Shown here piece after piece: positions 53,689-64,000 of a DNA stretch of 64,000 nucleotides. This DNA is from Brachyhypopomus gauderio. Lineage: Eukaryota > Chordata > Actinopteri > Gymnotiformes > Hypopomidae. The notes beneath the pieces were generated by a model. The model did not search any database, had not been told where the DNA came from, and saw nothing but the letters and a program-made list of their open reading frames with translations. A program made the translations under genes and the position numbers. Where the stretch lies: the NCBI RefSeq assembly GCF_052324685.1, contig NC_135223.1, positions 3,778,668 through 3,842,667 on the forward strand. Reading direction: 5' to 3'. Each line of letters opens with the position of its first letter. The first letter of the stretch is position 1.

Positions 53689-54468
53689 TCAGGAACGGTT
53701 AAAAGCGCTGACTGATATAGTTTGGCCTGAGATATCCCTCCGGGTGAAGGAAAGAGTACAGCAGGCAAAGCAAGAAGGCGAGTTTCACTCCCTCACTCTC
53801 TGTTTAAAGTCACACTCCTCTGAGGTTTGAGCCCGTTTTTGACAACACCCTCCTCCTCCGTCCAGGTGCTGGTGTTTGTGTGGTCGATGCGGCGGTGCTG
53901 TTGGAGGCTGGCTGGACGGATATGGTGCATGAGGTTTGGGTCACCATTATCCCCGAGGAGGAGGTAGTGTAGCCGTTTGCCCCTCACCCCTCAAAGTCTG
54001 GAACACTTGTGTATACGTCCTATATGTTAAACCAGAGTGTCTGTTTCCCTGTCTCAGGCGGTGAGCCGTATCGTGGCGCGTGATGGCGTCAGTAAGGAGG
54101 ACGCATGGAAGCGACTGCAGAGTCAGTGGTCTAACACTAAACTGGTGGAGCAGGCCAACGTTGTTCTTTGTACACTGTGGGACCCAGACATTACCCAGAG
54201 ACAGGTAGACTCCACCCTCGAAAATCCCTCACACTTCCTGGGTGGCGGTAGTGAAACCAAAATTTACTGTTAGCATTGTGTTCTCAGCATGCTAGCAAGT
54301 AACTGCCTGAAATGGTTTTCAAGTGCTGGAAATTGCCTGAAATAACTTGTACACGATGTAATTGTGTCATGTGTTTGTATTGCGGGTGTTGGGCAGGTGG
54401 TGAAGGCCTGGAATCTTCTACAGGAGCGCATCCAGCAGAAGAAAGAGGACACCGGGTTGCCCTCCTGA
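50526..54468 (+). CDS. coasy: bifunctional coenzyme A synthase (PPAT and dephospho-CoA kinase)
   Basis: Coasy performs the last two steps of CoA synthesis on mitochondria. Nine exons join to 562 aa (human 564): 50526-51210, 51383-51597, 52165-52296, 52439-52628, 53373-53437, 53693-53777, 53866-53963, 54058-54204, 54397-54468. The start is the Met of [15 protein letters not shown], matching the vertebrate N-terminus; earlier in-frame Mets lie in probable 5' UTR. The phosphopantetheine adenylyltransferase domain has [11 protein letters not shown] (192-202) and [10 protein letters not shown]. The kinase domain has P-loop GGSGSGKS (360-367), then [12 protein letters not shown] and [12 protein letters not shown]. 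Intron 6 uses a GC donor (CAAGAAG|GCGAGT). Introns 1, 4 and 5 hold simple repeats. It is convergent with the downstream kinase gene. Confidence 0.96.
51318..51380. repeat. (CT)n microsatellite forming the coasy intron 1 pyrimidine tract
   Basis: About 60 bases of CT repeat run directly into the acceptor CTCTCTGTAG of exon 2 (51383). Confidence 0.9.
52840..52929. repeat. 30-bp tandem repeat, 3 copies, coasy intron 4
   Basis: Three near-identical 30-bp units (CTCATACAGTTAGACGGGTC...) with single substitutions. Confidence 0.9.
53030..53320. repeat. GGT/GGGT-rich minisatellite, coasy intron 4
   Basis: About 290 bases composed almost only of GGT, GGGT and GGTGAT units on the transcribed-sense strand, ending 50 bases before the exon 5 acceptor. 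The many G-runs could form G-quadruplexes in the pre-mRNA. Confidence 0.9.
53653..53690. repeat. (GT)n repeat at the coasy exon 6 acceptor
   Basis: The GT run ends GTGTTCAG at the acceptor of exon 6 (53693), replacing a conventional pyrimidine tract. Confidence 0.9.
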
Positions 54469-55894
54469 AACGGCAGTTTTAGACCGCTACAAACAGGCAC
54501 ACACTTTGGCTTGACAGAGCGCATCACAGCCTCCCGAGAGATACTTGAACAGCCCTTATTCTAGGAGAAACCTAAACCCCCAAACATTAAGGTGTTGACA
54601 CAAGTGGATCTTGAACACGAGTCTGTAGGTGCAACAGGACTGGACTGCACCGTCACTACACCTAGCACTACACTGGAGTTTAAACCTGTGATGTTTCTAC
54701 AGGCAGACGCTGGTTCCTAGCACACTGGTTGGGAATGACCACAGTAGCAGAACTGATCTGGCTCTGATGTTTCCAGCAGACCACGTGACCAGTGGTTGAT
54801 TCGCAGTTCCTGATGTGGTTTGTAGGAGCCACTGTATGGTTAACACCGTGGTCTTTGACATTTGTGCCAATTTAGTGTAGTCTGGTTTTAGTATTGGTCA
54901 CGATTGGTTTGTTGCTTTCCTCCACTCATCTTTTTGGATTTGTATGTTTGAGAGTCCATCCAGTCGATCGTACACGATCTTTTAAAATGAGTTTTTGCTT
55001 TGGTTGTCTTCATTCCATCGTTCACATCATTATGGAGACTTAACACTCCAGTCTTGATCCCCAGTGTCCGTCAGATCTTTGTGAACGAGAAATTTGCAGA
55101 ACTCTACAATTACAGAAAAAGCATCCTGGGGCACCATAGACCATGTAACCTGTTACTTTTCATCTTTACTCTTGATTATGAAAATCAAAAAAATCAAAGT
55201 TGTATCTTGGGTTGGTTATAGGTTTTTAATAGATATATAATGTTAAAATTATAAAATGTATTTAACATGATGTGGATTTAAGACAATCTATGTGGTGTCT
55301 CCTGAATCTGAGAAAATTGGTATAGGATTAAAATACCTAAAACACTAAACCGTAACACTAAACTTAACCTAATGGGGAAGGAACTTTCCAATGACCTGAA
55401 ACACATGTAAAGCCAAATGTATTCCATTTATTTAATAAAAATCTTACATTAAAATCCTGAGTTCAAATAAAATTACAGAAATGCTACCACGAGTGGTATG
55501 TGGTAAATACAATCTAAAAATACACTTAAAAAGTTAAAGTTTAAATCGTAAATGCTATGACCGTGCACATTCTGAAAGCTAGTACCAACCATACAGGAAC
55601 AGGCTGACCAGCAGGGGGTGCTGACGCTTACTAGGTGACCTCTAGAATCTACCAGTAAAGAAAAGTGGTGGGGAAGTGGGCTAACCTGGTGACACGTATA
55701 ATAATAACCAAAAGTACAGGTGTGTTTGGTGTTCTGGGTGTATTCAGTGAGGAATTAAGTGCTTTGTGAGTCTGTGAGGTAACACCATGATTGCTGACTT
55801 TGTACTTGAACCCTACAAATGTGCCTATGCATAAACCTAAAACGTCCAATCGAACAACCACCCCTCAGTTTGCATTGCTGGAGTGTTTCCCTCT
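54469..55894. other. shared 3' region of convergent coasy and MLCK genes
   Basis: Holds both 3' untranslated regions. TTTATTTAATAAA at 55427-55439 provides AATAAA on the plus strand (55434-55439) and on the minus strand (55432-55427). No other feature is seen. Confidence 0.55.
55427..55439. terminator. back-to-back poly(A) signals for coasy (+) and MLCK (-)
   Basis: A 13-base dyad TTTATTTAATAAA reads AATAAA in both directions and lies between the two converging stop codons (54468 and 55895). Confidence 0.5.
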
Positions 55895-63331
<7,437 letters not shown>

Positions 63332-64000
63332 GTTGGCTGGTTTTCTGCAGAACTAGGGTTAAAAAGAATCAGATGTTCACTTCACTTGATGTGGACCACG
63401 TCGTGCGCTTCACTCCTGCGTTTCTTCATCGTTTTAGTTCCATTTTTGCTGGAGAGACTTCTGACCTGAACTGCTCAGTTGCTGCTGGTGCTCGAGGTTG
63501 AGTTCGTTGAGCGCTCATTGTTGTAATAATTCCCCCCCCCCCCCCCCAACATATACACAGGAAACTGTGTGCTTACAGGTCTGAACATGACAGAGACAGA
63601 GAGAGGGAGGGAGAGAGGGAGGTAGAGAATGAGAGACAGACAGACGGACAGACAGATAGAGACAAAGTGTGTATAGGGGGTGAGTGAAAGGGAGATGAAC
63701 AAAAGGAGATATGACACGCAGTGGTGTTTCTACACCTGAGCTTTGGTCACATACCTTGAAAAACAAGAACCATTTGGCATCTAATGCAATAAAATGTTAA
63801 CAGCACAAAAACAGCAAAACCAGGAAACACAACATCCATTATTTTAGTCATTTGAACATAGACAATTTTACACATATCTACAAATATTTTATGACTTCTT
63901 TTACCAGAAATCCAAATATACCCTCTGCTCTCATCAAACAGGAAGCAGTGTCGAGTGTCACAGGCATAGAAGACACAGAAGACGTAGAAGAATGCTGAAG
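63332..64000. other. MLCK upstream region; C-run and GA-rich tract, no exon recognised
   Basis: Contains a 16-base C run at about 63532-63547 and a GAGA/GACA-rich tract at about 63592-63665. The sequence just before the start codon (TTCTGCAG, minus strand) could be a splice acceptor, so an upstream exon may exist outside or here. Confidence 0.4.

Overview
The window is a piece of a ray-finned fish (teleost) nuclear genome. The evidence is compact vertebrate genes with many short introns, GT-AG splicing with a few minor-class introns, abundant CA/GT microsatellites, a tRNA-derived fish SINE, Tc1-like and hAT-type DNA transposons, and a Gmr1-like Ty3/gypsy element. The species cannot be named from the sequence alone; an otophysan-type fish would fit.

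Layout. 1-8968: repeat-rich, with a hAT element carrying two nested smaller elements (988-2670), a 942-bp DNA element (2770-3711) and the last exon of an acid-sensing ion channel (ASIC) gene at 7387-7491. 8969-13010: a 5'-truncated LTR retrotransposon on the minus strand whose integrase lies upstream of reverse transcriptase. 15968-24003 (minus): atg9b, 13 coding exons, 799 aa. 25612-33007 (plus): abcb8, 16 coding exons, 709 aa. 34142-40125 (plus): cdk5, 12 exons, 292 aa. 42979-44597 (plus): agr2, 7 exons, 169 aa. 45429-49019 (plus): naglu, 7 exons, 754 aa. 50526-54468 (plus): coasy, 9 exons, 562 aa. 55895-63331 (minus): a smooth-muscle-type myosin light chain kinase, 15 coding exons, 764 aa. 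I assembled every gene model by hand from splice sites and checked that exon phases sum to an intact frame.

The genes do not form a pathway. They cover autophagy membrane supply (atg9b), mitochondrial ABC transport (abcb8), neuronal kinase signalling (cdk5), ER protein folding (agr2), lysosomal heparan sulfate breakdown (naglu), CoA synthesis (coasy) and actomyosin control (MLCK). The order joins the mammalian ASIC3/ATG9B/ABCB8/CDK5 block to the NAGLU/COASY block with agr2 between them.

The most unusual observations are: the ASIC terminal exon reads as an ASIC1-like tail in one frame and an ASIC3-like tail in the next; a 20-copy, exactly 31-bp minisatellite begins on the splice donor of cdk5 exon 6 and repeats that donor in every unit; atg9b and cdk5 each contain a U12-type AT-AC intron; the retroelement has the rare Gmr1 domain order; and two loci carry a foldback element flanked by CTG.
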